Of a stretch of DNA of 64,000 nt, positions 22,198 through 32,319 are shown in pieces. The stretch spans positions 33,249,161-33,313,160 of the forward strand of contig JAKSZT010053883.1 of the NCBI GenBank assembly GCA_026826555.1, given 5' to 3'. The translations under genes and the position numbers were made by a program. The first letter of the stretch is position 1. Each line of letters starts with the position of its first letter. This stretch comes from Tolypeutes matacus (Eukaryota; Chordata; Mammalia; Cingulata; Chlamyphoridae). A model generated the notes under the pieces. The model ran no database searches. It was not told where the DNA came from and worked only from the letters and a program-made list of their open reading frames with translations.

Positions 22198-22310
22198 CTG
22201 AGGCCGCTCGCCGGGTCGCTGGGTGGCCGGGAGCCTCGGCGGGCCGCGCGGACGGAGACAGCGGGCAGGCGGGCGGCCGGGCTCTCCTCGGTCCGCACCG
22301 GAGCCGCCTC
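22198..22310 (-). other. HPCAL4: HPCAL4 exon 1, non-coding
   Basis: The exon ends GCGGCCTCAG and is followed by the strong donor GTAATG at 22197-22192. Its 5' boundary is estimated from the promoter motifs. No ATG is needed here, as the protein starts in exon 2. Assignment rests on the donor, the CpG island and the position relative to the ATG exon. Confidence 0.65.
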
Positions 22311-22350
22311 CCAGCTCTTGTATCACTATGTGCCTCTAGGAGGCGACACG

Positions 22351-22358
22351 ATTTGCAT
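22351..22358 (-). promoter_or_regulatory. Octamer (POU) motif in HPCAL4 promoter
   Basis: It is a perfect ATGCAAAT on the minus strand, in an AT-rich island within the CpG-rich promoter. Confidence 0.6.
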
Positions 22359-22629
22359 AATTCCCGCCTCATCCCGAGCATGTTGGGCGTTGATTGGCTC
22401 CGCAGGGGCGGAGTGACAGGCGGTGTTTCAGGTGGGGATGGGGTGGCCAGGGAGGCCCGGCTGGAGCAGTGCGCCCCGCCCGCCCGCGCTTGACCTTCCC
22501 GGAGTCGGGAAGAAGGGGGAGGGCTGTAGCCCTCCCTATCTGCACTCCCACCATGAGCCTCAGACCCGGGCCCCGGCCTAGGGTGAAAAGTGTCGACGAT
22601 GGAAAAGGATTCGTAGAAACAATCGCACC

Positions 22630-22643
22630 GTTGCTATGGAAAC
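22630..22643. promoter_or_regulatory. RFX X-box-like motif upstream of HPCAL4
   Basis: GTTGCTATGGAAAC fits the RFX consensus (GTTGCCATGGCAAC) with two changes, about 300 bases upstream of exon 1. Confidence 0.55.
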
Positions 22644-22719
22644 GGGAGAGCCACAGCCGAGTCTCTAAGCCTTCCCTTCCTGGGGCCCAGCAGAGGTGGG
22701 GGTGGAAGAGGGAATGAGT

Positions 22720-23600
22720 CACAAGGGAGCCCCCCGCCCATATCCCACCCGAAATTGGTGGAAGGGGCCAACAAAAAGCTGCTGAGTAGCTGGGGCGGGA
22801 AGGGGTGGGGCGGGGAGGGAAGCGATAAGGTGGTCTAGCAGCCCACGCCTTCTCATACCCCCCCCCATATACATCCACTCCTCTCACGCCTTGGAGGAAA
22901 GAGAGTGGGTGGGCGCTGAGAGCTCAGTATGGAGTCGAAGCACCCACCCTCTACCTAGCTCGTGGGCTCCCTACAGCTCACCCCTAAGCCCCTAATTCTG
23001 ATCCCTCTCCAGACAAGCCATCCTTATTTCCCATGGACCCCTAATAGGCCTCGCGGGTTCTCCCCCAGACCCCTCGACTCCCCATCCTCCCGTCTTTCCG
23101 TCCAGTAGACGGAGCCCGTCCCTAGCCGCCGCCAGTCTCCGGCCTCGGATGTTGACACAAACTCGAGGCGGTTTACACTGAGAGGGTCTGGAAGGCTTCA
23201 GGGCCCCGGGGACACCTCCTCTCCGCCCTTGGGGGTCACCCCAAAGCCCTGCTGGTCTGCCCTGGCTACACCGAAGGCTGAGAACTCCCGACTCAAGGGG
23301 ATAGGAAGGAGTCCTTTCACCCCACACTGGGGGGTGAAAGGGGAGCAGACGTCTCCCGGCTGGGTCAAGTGCGGAGGGGGTGCTTCTGAGAATAAGTCAA
23401 GCGCGGGGTGGGGGTCTGTCTGAGAACTGGTCGAATGGGAGCTAGGAGGCCTAGCAGCGACGGTGAAGGGGCTTCTGCTGAACCGCGAATGTGGTGGCTA
23501 GCTGAGGGTTGGGGAAGAGGCCAGCCTCCGGTGGAGGGCAGGCTTCTGGGGCTGGTCCCAGCAACTCTGGGTCTACTCGCTGGGGAGCAAGCGGTGGACG
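22720..23600. other. GC-rich upstream flank of HPCAL4
   Basis: No repeat family is recognised and no gene is supported. CpG density falls gradually. Frames seen on both strands are not conserved in any way I can judge. Confidence 0.5.
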
Positions 23601-23613
23601 TTCCTCTTCTTTA

Positions 23614-23737
23614 TTTTTTTTTTTTTTTTAATTTATTTTTATTTTTATTTTTTTTACCGGGAGGTACCAGGGATCGAACCCCGGTCTCTCCATATGGTAG
23701 ACGGACGCCGAACCTTTTGAGCCACATCCGTTTCCCA
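23614..23737 (-). mobile_element. DAS-type SINE, short monomer
   Basis: It is a reverse-oriented head (GGTACCAGGGATCGAACCCC, ending GCCACATCCGTTTCCC) with a poly-T start. A perfect 14-bp duplication GTTCCTCTTCTTTA lies at 23600-23613 and 23738-23751. Confidence 0.93.
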
Positions 23738-24289
23738 GTTCCTCTTCTTTAGAAACCGTCCCATTCTCCCCTTAAACCGGTTTTGCAGCACCATTCTTCT
23801 GGCAGCAGGCTGTTCTATCTCCCCCAGCATCTAGCACTAGTGCACCTAGGTCTCCAGTGAGGAGGCTCATCCCTGTTCCCCTCTGTGGGTGACTTACAAG
23901 TGGGGACAGGCGCCTGAAAGCCCTGACTCTTTTACTTCCCAGGTACCTTCTCAGCCCTGGGTCCTGGAGACCCAGAGATGGGCAAGAACTTACCCCTCCT
24001 CCCAGAAAACCTACAGCCCAGGGCATGAGGGTCTGAGGAGAGTCAGCATGGGATGTGGCAGTGGAATCTGAAGCCCTAAAATGGAGGCCCATCTTTGCCA
24101 ACGACTTCACATATGACATTGGGCAAGACTCTTCTCTCTCTGGGCCTCCTGGTCTGCGTGGGGGAGCTGGTACAGGAGGCTTGGAAGAGCAGGGGAAGAT
24201 TTGCAAGTAGGAAGGTGAAGAAAGACTGTCATCTTGGACAGAGTTATGTGGGCGTGGGCATGGATCTGACTGCTTTACTAGTCCCTAAC

Positions 24290-24548
24290 AATAGCTAACA
24301 TATGTTACGAAGCTTCCTTTGCTCCAGGGGCTATTATAGTACTTTATATGTATTACGTAATTAATTCCTCATAAGAACTCATGACTTAGGTACTATTATT
24401 ATTCCCACCTAAAAGATGATGAAGTTGAGGCACAGAGCCAGTTAAGGTATTGGCACTAGCTCACATAGCTAGCAAAGCTGCAGCTGGGATTTAAATCCAA
24501 GCAGTCTGGCTCCAGAGCCCACACTCCTAGCCAATACATAATACTGCC
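24290..24548 (-). mobile_element. MIR, nearly full length
   Basis: It is an antisense MIR: TACTATTATTATTCCCACC, GATGAAGTTGAGGCACAGAG, CATAGCTAGCAAAGC and AGTCTGGCTCCAGAGCCC in order. Confidence 0.8.
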
Positions 24549-25049
24549 TCTCCTTAGGATCCTTCAAGTCCTGAAGTGGAGGGACCTGGGATTGGAATAT
24601 TTGTTTCTGATTCCCCAAGGCACAAGAGAGCCCAGCCTCCTGAAAGCAGCTTCTCTGTTACGGAGGCCACCAAGACATGGAAGTCCAGTAGCAGCAGTAG
24701 AGCTGGTAGCGGAAACAAGTAGAAACCCTCCCGGACTGCAAGGGGGCCAGTGTGTGGCTTCTCTCCATTCCTATCCCCCACCCTGGAGCCAAGCATGGGA
24801 TCCAAGGAATCCCAGGTAAGCATGAGAAGGAAGGCCAGGGAAGTTGGTAAAGCAGGATAGATTGGTCCTGTTCTGGCCCTTTTAAGCCAGGCAGGACCAC
24901 CAAGCAGCTTGGCCCATGAATCATAGCAGAGCGCTCCCCCCCCCCCCCATCGCTGTCCCTGTCATAACCCATCTTCATCTGCTTCTAAGACTTGGCTCTG
25001 AGAGCCAGACCATGATCCTGCCTCTCTGCCCTACCTAGGTTTAATGTTT

Positions 25050-25160
25050 AAAGCAATAACAGCTGACATTGAATTGCTTGGCTTTCTGCCAAGTCCTTTA
25101 TCTGCATCGTCTTACTTAATTCCAAAGATGACCACTGTCAAGGGTGACATTAAAAATGCC
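25050..25160 (-). mobile_element. MIR fragment
   Basis: It is an antisense MIR 3' part: GCCAAGTCCTTTATCTGC then CGTCTTACTTAATTCC. Confidence 0.5.
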
Positions 25161-25414
25161 TAGCAACCCATCAAGGCACTACTAGTATTGCCAATCAGAA
25201 CTAGACTTAGTGCTGGATCGAGGCCTTGGTAGCTCTCTGTTCTGCCAAGAGTTAACACTTTAGTTACTGGATCAAGGGGAATGGGCAGAGGAGAAGGTAG
25301 GGTGGTGCAGGGGTATGGCTATCTATTTACCAATCATTTGGGGAGAATTTTGATATTTTAACAGCTAGCTCAGCTGTGCTGGTGCCTAATGGCTGAATAT
25401 CAGCCTTGATATCA

Positions 25415-26008
25415 TTACGGTAATTCATTTCACGGCAGTGGAATGGAAGCTCAGAGAGGTTAGACAACGTGTCCATTGTAATGCAGTTTCTTAGCGACAG
25501 AGCTGGAATTTGAACCTAGGTCTATCTGACTCAGAGCCCATCTTCTTTTATTTTTTTAAATTGACTTTTTTTTCTTGTGGTGTACAGTTCTATGAGTCAG
25601 TCCGTCCCCCCACCCCACCCCCCTTGCTGTCTGTGTCCATTCACTGGGTGCTCTTCTGTGTCTGTTTCTTGCCTTCTCTTCTCATTTTTCTCCTCCAGGC
25701 TTCACCAGGATTCGATCCTAAGGACTTCCAGTGTGGGAGAGAGGCACCCTGTCACTTGCGCCACCTCAGTTCCTGGTTTCTGGCACGTCTCGCCTTGACT
25801 CCCCCTGCGTCTCTCTTTTTGTCGTGTCATCATCTTACTGCATGACTCACTGTGCATCTGCGCGGGCCCAGATTGCCTGCTTGCCTTTTTTTACCAGGAG
25901 GTCTTGGGGATCGGACCCGGGTCCTCCCATATGGTAGAAGGATGCCCAACCACTTGAGCCACATCCACTTCCCAAGAGCCCATCTTTTTAACTACTGCCT
26001 GGCCTGTG
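25415..26008 (-). mobile_element. MIR split by a SINE
   Basis: The left part has GAAGCTCAGAGAGGTTAG, CGACAGAGCTGGAATTTGAA and CTGACTCAGAGCCCATCTT. The right part resumes after the SINE with AGAGCCCATCTTTTTAAC and ACTGCCTGG. Confidence 0.8.
25545..25974 (-). mobile_element. DAS-type SINE, dimeric, inside a MIR
   Basis: There are two reverse heads, ending GCGCCACCTCAGTTCC and GAGCCACATCCACTTCCC. The 12-bp duplication AGAGCCCATCTT flanks it at 25533-25544 and 25975-25986. Confidence 0.92.
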
Positions 26009-26079
26009 CTTCTGGGAAAGGGTAACATCCAGGACTGAATGGGGCTGTCCACTGTCCTGCAGCTGAAGGCTGAACCATA

Positions 26080-26690
26080 AGAATGTAGTTTAACTTCTGG
26101 TGCTTTGTTGTGACCTTGCTGATCTCAAGCTTGGAGCCTTGGCAAACCCCTGTTCCACCTTATTGAAGGAGCAGGTCCTGCAGAATGAGGAGGGTGAAGG
26201 GGGCTATGTAGAAAAAGGAACAGCATGGCCGTGTGTAAGGCCCCAAAAGGGTGCATGGAAGGCTGTGAGCCTAACCATGTGGTGACCACTTCAGTTTGCT
26301 TCTTGTCCCCCTTGGCCCCTGAACAGTGCCTTTATGATGGATAATGCCTTCCTACTTCCCTGGGTTTCCTCAGCCTCAGTTAGTACAGCCTGGTGACAGC
26401 TGGAATTCCCATGGGTTCTAGATATTTCACAGTCTCCTTTGTGACTGTAAGAGAGTGAGATCACAAGAGTTGAGTTCCTTCCCTTTCCCCTTATTGGCTA
26501 AGCAAGATTTTTTTTTTTAACTCCAAAATAGAAATTAATTCTCTTGGTGGCTGAAAAATGATACAAAGATAGTGGAAGTTCCCTATAATCCGTCTCTTGA
26601 TAGATAACCAATGCAGGAGAACTTGCGTTCTTGCCTGCCCTGCATCCTGTATCCATTTTCCCTTCTACTGGAGAAGCATAGAATGTGATG
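26080..26690. other. Intergenic, nothing recognised
   Basis: I see no gene or nameable repeat between two MIR copies. Confidence 0.45.
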
Positions 26691-26897
26691 ACTTAAGTGT
26701 ACAGACTGTAGAACCAGGCTGCCTGGGTTTGCATCCAGTTCTGTCACTTACAAGCTGTGTGATTGTGGGCAATTTCTTAACCTCTCTGTGTCTCAGTTTC
26801 CTCATCTGTAAAATAGAGTTGGTAATAACACTACCTATCTCATGGGGCTATTCTGAGGATTAAAATGAGTTAGCATATGCAAAGTGTTTAGAATAGA
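26690..26897 (+). mobile_element. MIR, well preserved
   Basis: It has all landmarks: AGGCTGCCTGGGTTTGCAT, CACTTACAAGCTGTGTGA, CTCAGTTTCCTCATCTG and GAGGATTAAAATGAGTTAGC. Confidence 0.9.
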
Positions 26898-27289
26898 GTT
26901 TGCTTTGGGGATTCCCCAGCCCCAATTGTGTACAGTCTTGGTGGGACTATCAACCTGGGTATCTTGCCTTCCCTTAGACAAGGGCTGAAGATATGGCTCA
27001 AGTAAGGCTAAATGGACTCTCTCCCAAGCTAATCTGAATCTTGAGTAGAGCAACTCAAGGGTGGTAGGCAGCACTGGTTTATTCCTGGGCAGTGCCCTGA
27101 TGACATTGCCCATTCATTCCTCCTATCTGAATCCCCATGGGCCTTGCTGGCAAATGTCCTTGCTAAGACCTGCTGCTTCTGCTTTTCATTTGGTTCTGTG
27201 AACTACCCCACATCCCTCCCCCAAATCCCTTTTTTTACTTAAGTCATCTAGAGGTGATTTCTGTTTGCTTGCAAAGAACACACATAAGT

Positions 27290-27840
27290 TTGACATGTTT
27301 CTATCTATCAGCTATGACTCGTGGTTGCAACTACAGAAAAGCCAGCCCATGATGGGTTAGGCAAAAAGAGAATGTAAAGGTTCTAGTAAGGGAAAAACCA
27401 AAGAGTAGATTAAACTTTAGGGATGGCTGGATTCAGGGCTTTCAACAATGTCATCAGTAGTTGACCTTACTCCAGGGCACGGCTTTGCTCTCCTGAGTAT
27501 TGGCTTCATTCTTGGAATACACTTAAGCAAGACATCTGCCAGCATCTCTAGGCCAACATACTCTCAGGTTTGAGTCCCACCAAAGAAAGCTTCTCTTCTC
27601 CAGCACAGCCAGCCAAAAGTCCTGGGCTGGCTCTCATTAGTTTGATTTGGAGTCTATGGGAACCAACAAATCAATCACTGAAGACAGGGAGATGCTGATT
27701 GGCCAGAGTTGAGTCACCTGCCCAGTCCTAGGACTGGAAGGTAAAGTCACTTCCTCCCAAAGCATATGCACCTGGTGGGGGAGAGATGGGTGTTCCTGCC
27801 ATGAAAGGGATAAACAGATGCCGGGTGGCAAAAACAACAG
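27290..27840 (+). mobile_element. Old dispersed repeat, unnamed
   Basis: The layout TGGTTGCAACTACAGAAA, GCTTCATTCTTGG, AAAAGTCCTGGGCTGGCTCT and GATTGGCCAGAGTTGAGTC is familiar from old mammalian repeats, but I cannot assign the name safely. It has no coding capacity. Confidence 0.4.
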
Positions 27841-28169
27841 AGTTTTCAAAAGTTTATAAAAACACCTACAAGCTGTACTTCAGGGTGCTGGCAGGAAACA
27901 GATGGTATGCTCAAAGGTATAATTGAAAATAATTAAATTAGGGAACTATTTACACAGGTATGGGCAGGGTTGCAGGAAATCCACAAGGTATTGTTAAACA
28001 ATATCCTGGGACTAGCAACAGTGGAGAACCATTACCACCCCTAGATCTCAAGGGGTGGAGGAGATGCAAAGAATATGTAGTATATGAAATATGTATACAT
28101 ATCTCTATATTAAAATATCTGTGTCTATATCTATTTATCTAATCTATCCATCAACATAGGTATATTTTT

Positions 28170-28330
28170 CTTTTATTTATGAGGCAAGTTCTAATATCCC
28201 CATTCATAGATCAGGAAACTGAGGCACAGAATACTTACAGTACCAGCTAGTATATGATGGAACCAGAATTTTAATATGAATGGCCTGATTCCAGAGACTG
28301 AATTCTTAGCTACTCTGCTATGTTATTCTC
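28170..28330 (-). mobile_element. MIR
   Basis: It is an antisense MIR: CAGGAAACTGAGGCACAGAA, a GGAACCAGAATTTTAATATG block and ATTCCAGAGACTGAATTC. Confidence 0.7.
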
Positions 28331-28335
28331 AAATG

Positions 28336-28401
28336 ACTGACTGACTGACTGACTGACTGACTGACTGACCGACTGACTGACTGAATGAATGAATGAATGA
28401 A
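28336..28401. repeat. (GACT)n then (GAAT)n microsatellite
   Basis: About eleven GACT units with one change (GACC) pass directly into four GAAT units. Confidence 0.97.
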
Positions 28402-28584
28402 AAGAAGTGCAACTATTTATTTCATCTATTCCAGAAATAATGAATGTTGGAGTCAGACAGATCTAGGTTAAAATCCCAGATTTGCTAAGCACTGGATCAC
28501 ATGATTTGGACAAGGTTCTCAGGGTCTTTAAGTCTCAGGGCTCTTATCTGCAGAAAGGAAAAAATAAGTTTTACATAGGCTTTT

Positions 28585-28823
28585 TTTTTTTTTTTAAACT
28601 TTTTTTTTAAGATTTATTTATTTACTTTATCCATTTTATTTTATTTATTTTTTTAAGATTTTATTTATTTATTCATTTATCCCCCCCTTGATGCCTGTGC
28701 TCGCCGGGTCAGCCAACCACGCCGTGCGGGCGGGCCTGCCTCCACCAGGAGGCCCTGGGAACTGAACCCCGGGCCCCCCACATGGCAAACGGAAGCCCCA
28801 CCAATTGAGCCACAGCCGCTTCC
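28585..28823 (-). mobile_element. DAS-III-like SINE, first of a cluster
   Basis: It is a reverse SINE with a GC-rich body ending CCACAGCCGCTTCCC. Several separate poly-T and TTTATTTATT blocks at 28581-28670 suggest additional truncated tails. The target duplication CATAGGCTTTT lies at 28574-28584. Confidence 0.85.
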
Positions 28824-29011
28824 CTTTTTTTTTTTTTTTTAAAGATTTTATTTATTTATTCATCCATGCCCCCCCTGCCGCTTGCGCTCCACGGGCCAGC
28901 CAACCACGCCGTGCGGGCGGGCCCGCCCCCACCAGGAGGCCCCGGGAACCGAACCCTGGGCCCCCCACATGGCAAACAGGAGCCCCACTGATCGAGCCAC
29001 AGTCGCTTTCC
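28824..29011 (-). mobile_element. DAS-III-like SINE, second of a cluster
   Basis: It directly abuts the first copy with its own poly-T and ends CCACAGTCGCTTTC just before CCATAGGCTTTT at 29012. Confidence 0.88.
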
Positions 29012-29022
29012 CATAGGCTTTT

Positions 29023-29210
29023 TTTTTTTTTTTTTAAAGATTTTATTTATTTATTCATTTATCCTCCCCTTGCTGCTTGTGCTCGCCGGGTCAGCCAACC
29101 ACGCCGTGCGGGCGGGCCCGCCCCCACCAGGAGGCCCCGGGAACCGAACCTGGGGCCTCCCATATGGCAAACGGGAGCCCCACTGATTGAGCCACAGCCG
29201 CTTCCCCTCC
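29023..29210 (-). mobile_element. DAS-III-like SINE, third of a cluster
   Basis: It lies between CATAGGCTTTT at 29012-29022 and at 29211-29221, the same word that precedes the first copy. Confidence 0.92.
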
Positions 29211-29660
29211 CATAGGCTTTTAAGTTAGGTAGATCTTGGACAAATTACTTACCTCCTCTACAATTCCGTTTTCTAGTTTGTACATGGGACTAATAGCTGT
29301 GTGAAGATTCAGTGAGGATAAAGTGCTTAGGAGACTGCCTGGCACGAGTAAGCACTGCTTTCACATAAATATATAAATCATGGTTGTTAAGATGCTAGAT
29401 TAGTTGGGGCAAAGGCATACAATGACTCAAATGCAATTGAAGTTTATTTCTTGTTTGTGTAACAGTCTGGGGTCTGTGTCAGATTGCTGGTGTGTGGGGA
29501 TCTGGGGACCTAAGCGCCTCCTGCCTGTGGTTCTACCACCCTCTAGGGTCTTCAGCCGGGGAAAAGGAAAGAAAGAATGATGTACTTCTTAAAGGAAATC
29601 ATTCTAGCATTTTAAAGAGGGAATTTAATACAAAAGATTGGGTACAAAAGTGTTAGAATG

Positions 29661-29880
29661 GGGAAGCAGCTGTGGCTCAGTCAGTGGGGCTCCCGTTTAC
29701 CATATGGGAGGCCCCGGGTTCGGTTCCCAGGGCCTCCTGGTGAGGGCAGGCCCGCCCGCACGGCGTGGTTAGCTGACCCAGTGAGCACAAGCAGCAAGGG
29801 GGGGATAAATGAATAAATAAATAAAATCTTTAAAAATAAATAAATAAATAAATAAAATAAAATCTTAAAAAAAAAAAAAA
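29661..29880 (+). mobile_element. DAS-III-like SINE in L1
   Basis: It is a GAAGCAGCTGTGGCTCAGTC head with a GC-rich body and a long AAATAAATAAAT tail. A perfect 15-bp duplication AAAAGTGTTAGAATG lies at 29646-29660 and 29881-29895. Confidence 0.95.
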
Positions 29881-30031
29881 AAAAGTGTTAGAATGAAAAG
29901 ATAGCCAACTCAATGGGGAAAAGTCTTCAGAAACCACATATCTGACAAGGGTTTGATTTCTATATTATATAAAGAGATTTCACAACTTAATGACAAAATG
30001 ACAATCAACCCAATAAAAAAATAGGCAAAAG

Positions 30032-30294
30032 GGAAGCAAATGTGGCTCAAGCTATTGAGCTCCTGCCTACCACACGGGAGGTCCCTGGTTCGGTTCCCAG
30101 TGCTTCCTAAAGAAGACAGCGAGGGAAGCGGCTGTGGCTCAATCAGTGGGGCTCCCGTTTACCATATGGGAGGCCCCGGGTTCGGTTCCCGGGGCCTCCT
30201 GGTGAAGGCAGGCCCGCCCGCACGGCGTGGTTGGCTGACCCGGCGAGCGCAGGCGGCAAGGGGGGGACGGATGAATAAATAAATAAAATCTTTA

Positions 30295-30325
<31 letters not shown>

Positions 30326-30590
30326 GCGAGCTGGCACGACAGGCGGGTATGGCATGCTGATGCAACAAGATGATGCAACAAGAGGCACAAGAAGAAAAAC
30401 ATAATGAGAGACACAACAAAGCAGGGAACAGAGGTGGCTCAAGTGATTTGGTGCCTCCCTCCCACATTGGAGGTCCTGGGTTTGGTTCCCAGTGCCTCCT
30501 GAAGAAACAAGGAAGACAAACAGACACAGCAAAGTGCAAACAAAGAGGGGGTGGGGAGAAATAAAAAAATAAAATTAATCTTTTTAAAAA
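30032..30590 (+). mobile_element. DAS-type dimeric SINE, host of a younger SINE
   Basis: It has two heads (AAGCAAATGTGGCTCAAG and CAGAGGTGGCTCAAGTG) joined by a spacer with GATGCAACAAGATGATGC. ATAGGCAAAAG and ATGAGCAAAAG flank it, an imperfect duplication in L1. Confidence 0.85.
30124..30315 (+). mobile_element. DAS-III-like SINE inside another SINE
   Basis: It is flanked by a perfect 15-bp AAAGAAGACAGCGAG at 30109-30123 and 30316-30330, which is sequence of the older SINE. Confidence 0.96.
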
Positions 30591-30754
30591 ATGAGCAAAA
30601 GACTCAAAGAGACATTTTTCCAAAGAGGAAATACAAATGGCCAAAAGGCACATGAAAAGATGCTCAACATCACTAGCTATTAGGGAAATGAAGGTCAAAA
30701 CTGCACTGAGATATCATTTCACACCATACAGAACAGCCATTACTGAAAAAAAAA

Positions 30755-30987
30755 TAAGAGCAGATGCAGCTCAAGTGGTTGAGTACCCGCCTCCCACATG
30801 GGAGGTCCCCAGTTCCATTCCCAGTTCCCCGTGCTTCCTGAAAGAACAAACACACAAGCAAAACAAACGAAAAAAACAACTCAGGGGAGCCAATGTGGCT
30901 CAGTGGTTGGGTGCCGGCTTCCCACATATGAGGTCCCGGGTTTAATCCCCAGCCCCCGGAACCTAAAAGACAAACAAACCAAACAGA
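30755..30987 (+). mobile_element. Two short DAS-type SINE units in L1
   Basis: The first unit begins GAGCAGATGCAGCTCAAGTG and the second GGAGCCAATGTGGCTCAGTG (about 30886). L1 text resumes with ACTACAAGTGCTGGAGAGG. Confidence 0.8.
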
Positions 30988-31417
30988 AAACTACAAGTGC
31001 TGGAGAGGATGTGGAGAAATAGGAACACTCCTTCATTGTTGGTAGGAGTGTAAAATGGTGCCGCCTCTGTGGAAGATGGTTTGGTTGTTCCTCAGAAAGC
31101 TAAATATAGAACTGCCATATGATCTAGCAATCCCACTACTAGAAATATATTCAGAAGAATTGAAAGCAAGGACTCAAACAGATGTTTGCACACTAATGTA
31201 CATAGGAGCATTATTCACAATTGCTAAAATGGAAACAGCCCAAGTATTCATCAACCTATGAATGGATGAACAAAATGTGGTATATACATATGATGGAATA
31301 CTATTCAGCTGTAAGAAGAAATGAATTGAGGAAGCACATGACAACATGGAGAAACCTTGAGGACATTATGCTGAGTGACATAAACCAGATGCAAAAGGAT
31401 GAGTATTGTATGGTCTT

Positions 31418-31618
31418 TTTTTTTTTTTTTTTTTTTTTAAAGATTTTATTTATTTATTCATTTATCCCCCCCTGCTGCCCGTGCTCGCTGGGTCAGCCAA
31501 CCACGCCATGCGGGCGGGCCCGCCCCGCCTGCCCCCACCAGGAGGCCCCGGGAACCGAACCCGGGGCCCCCCACATGGCAAACGAGAGCCCCACTGATTG
31601 AGCCACAGCCGCCTCCCA
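31418..31618 (-). mobile_element. DAS-III-like SINE in L1 ORF2
   Basis: It is a reverse SINE with long poly-T. TGTATGGTCTT flanks it at 31407-31417 and 31619-31629. It cuts the L1 frame just after the MEYYSAV region. A small duplication of CCCGCC in the body sets it apart. Confidence 0.94.
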
Positions 31619-32104
31619 TGTATGGTCTTATATGAACTAAATATGATGAGTAGACTTATGGAGTTGGACTATGGAGTATAGGCTGGTGGGAGACAGAATG
31701 TGGGTTGGTGTTATGTAGAATATTTAATAAGGTCAATTTTAAATGTGCGATAATGGATGGAGTTGATGGTAGCACATTATAATGAGTGTAACAAACACTG
31801 CTGATTTATGGATGTGATTGTGGCTGAAATGGGTAGCCTGGGGAGGTTAATGCTAGGGGACCCCAAAAATTGGCTCATGAAATTTTGGGGTATCCTCAAG
31901 AAGTGTCTGACTTGTTTCCCAGTTGCATATTAGCTCACCCATAATACATGTTGATCTGCCTCAGTACTGCAATGACAGGGGTGGGATGAGGTGGGGAAGA
32001 ACATTGGGGAGAAAGAAGTAGGGCAGTGCCAGTTGGAGAGAGAGTAGGGACTGTGCCCTGGAATTGTCAATGCTTGAGAGTTACAGAAGATGGATCCTAT
32101 AGGC

Positions 32105-32313
32105 TAGGCTGACCAACAGAACTTTTTGCAATGACGGAAATATTTCTATACCTGTGCTGTCCAGTAGGTTGCCACTAGCCACCTGTGGCTATTGAACACT
32201 TGACATGTAGCTAATGTGAATGAGGAACTGGATTTAAAATTTTTATTTAATTATAATGAATTTGCACTTAAATAATCACATGTAGTTAGTGGCTATTAGA
32301 TTGGACAGCACAG
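32105..32313 (+). mobile_element. MER3-like hAT DNA transposon
   Basis: The text GTGCTGTCCAGTAGG, GCCACTAGCCACCTGTGG, AATGAGGAACTGGATTT and the terminal GATTGGACAGCAC match a non-autonomous hAT-Charlie element of the MER3 kind. The left end is diverged. Confidence 0.75.
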
Positions 32314-32319
32314 CCATGG

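Larger units (their letters stand above)
21950..22660. promoter_or_regulatory. HPCAL4: CpG island promoter of HPCAL4
   Basis: A CpG-dense block spans the non-coding first exon. On the minus strand upstream of the exon there is a CCAAT box (GAGCCAATCAACG, near 22389-22401) and, 40 bases closer, an octamer ATGCAAAT at 22358-22351. A weak TATA-like GATACAAG lies near 22318-22325. An X-box-like GTTGCTATGGAAAC is at 22630-22643 and an AP-1 site TGAGTCA at 22715-22721. Confidence 0.75.
28437..29360 (+). mobile_element. MIR sequence split by a SINE cluster
   Basis: Left of the cluster: GAGTCAGACAGATCTAGG and GTTCTCAGGGTCTTTAAG. Right of it: AAATTACTTACCTCCTCTAC, then GTGCTTAGGAGACTGCCTGG. The two flanks look like one MIR or two overlapping MIRs, with SINEs at 28585-29210 between them. 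Confidence 0.6.
29625..32104 (+). mobile_element. L1 LINE, ORF2 3' part and 3' UTR, with nested SINEs
   Basis: Pieces between SINE insertions translate to the C-terminal part of L1 ORF2: [19 protein letters not shown] near 30645, then WYIHMMEYYSAVRRNEL near 31272. The frame is broken by SINEs and stops, so nothing functional remains. After 31630 comes an untranslated part. At least five DAS-SINEs were inserted here. Confidence 0.85.

Noticed and set aside
22720..23600. A divergent gene upstream of HPCAL4 in the GC-rich flank
   Set aside because: Open frames there match no known protein, and the human orthologous interval has its next gene tens of kilobases away as far as I recall.
24938..24950. 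Poly-C run and other homopolymer tracts as regulatory signals
   Set aside because: Short homopolymers are common and can be sequencing-sensitive. Nothing nearby supports a function.
28805..29215. 136-codon plus-strand frame rich in Pro and Arg
   Set aside because: It is a read-through of reverse-oriented SINE copies. Near-identical frames appear wherever this SINE occurs (30143, 30159, 31221, 48406, 61234, 63537).
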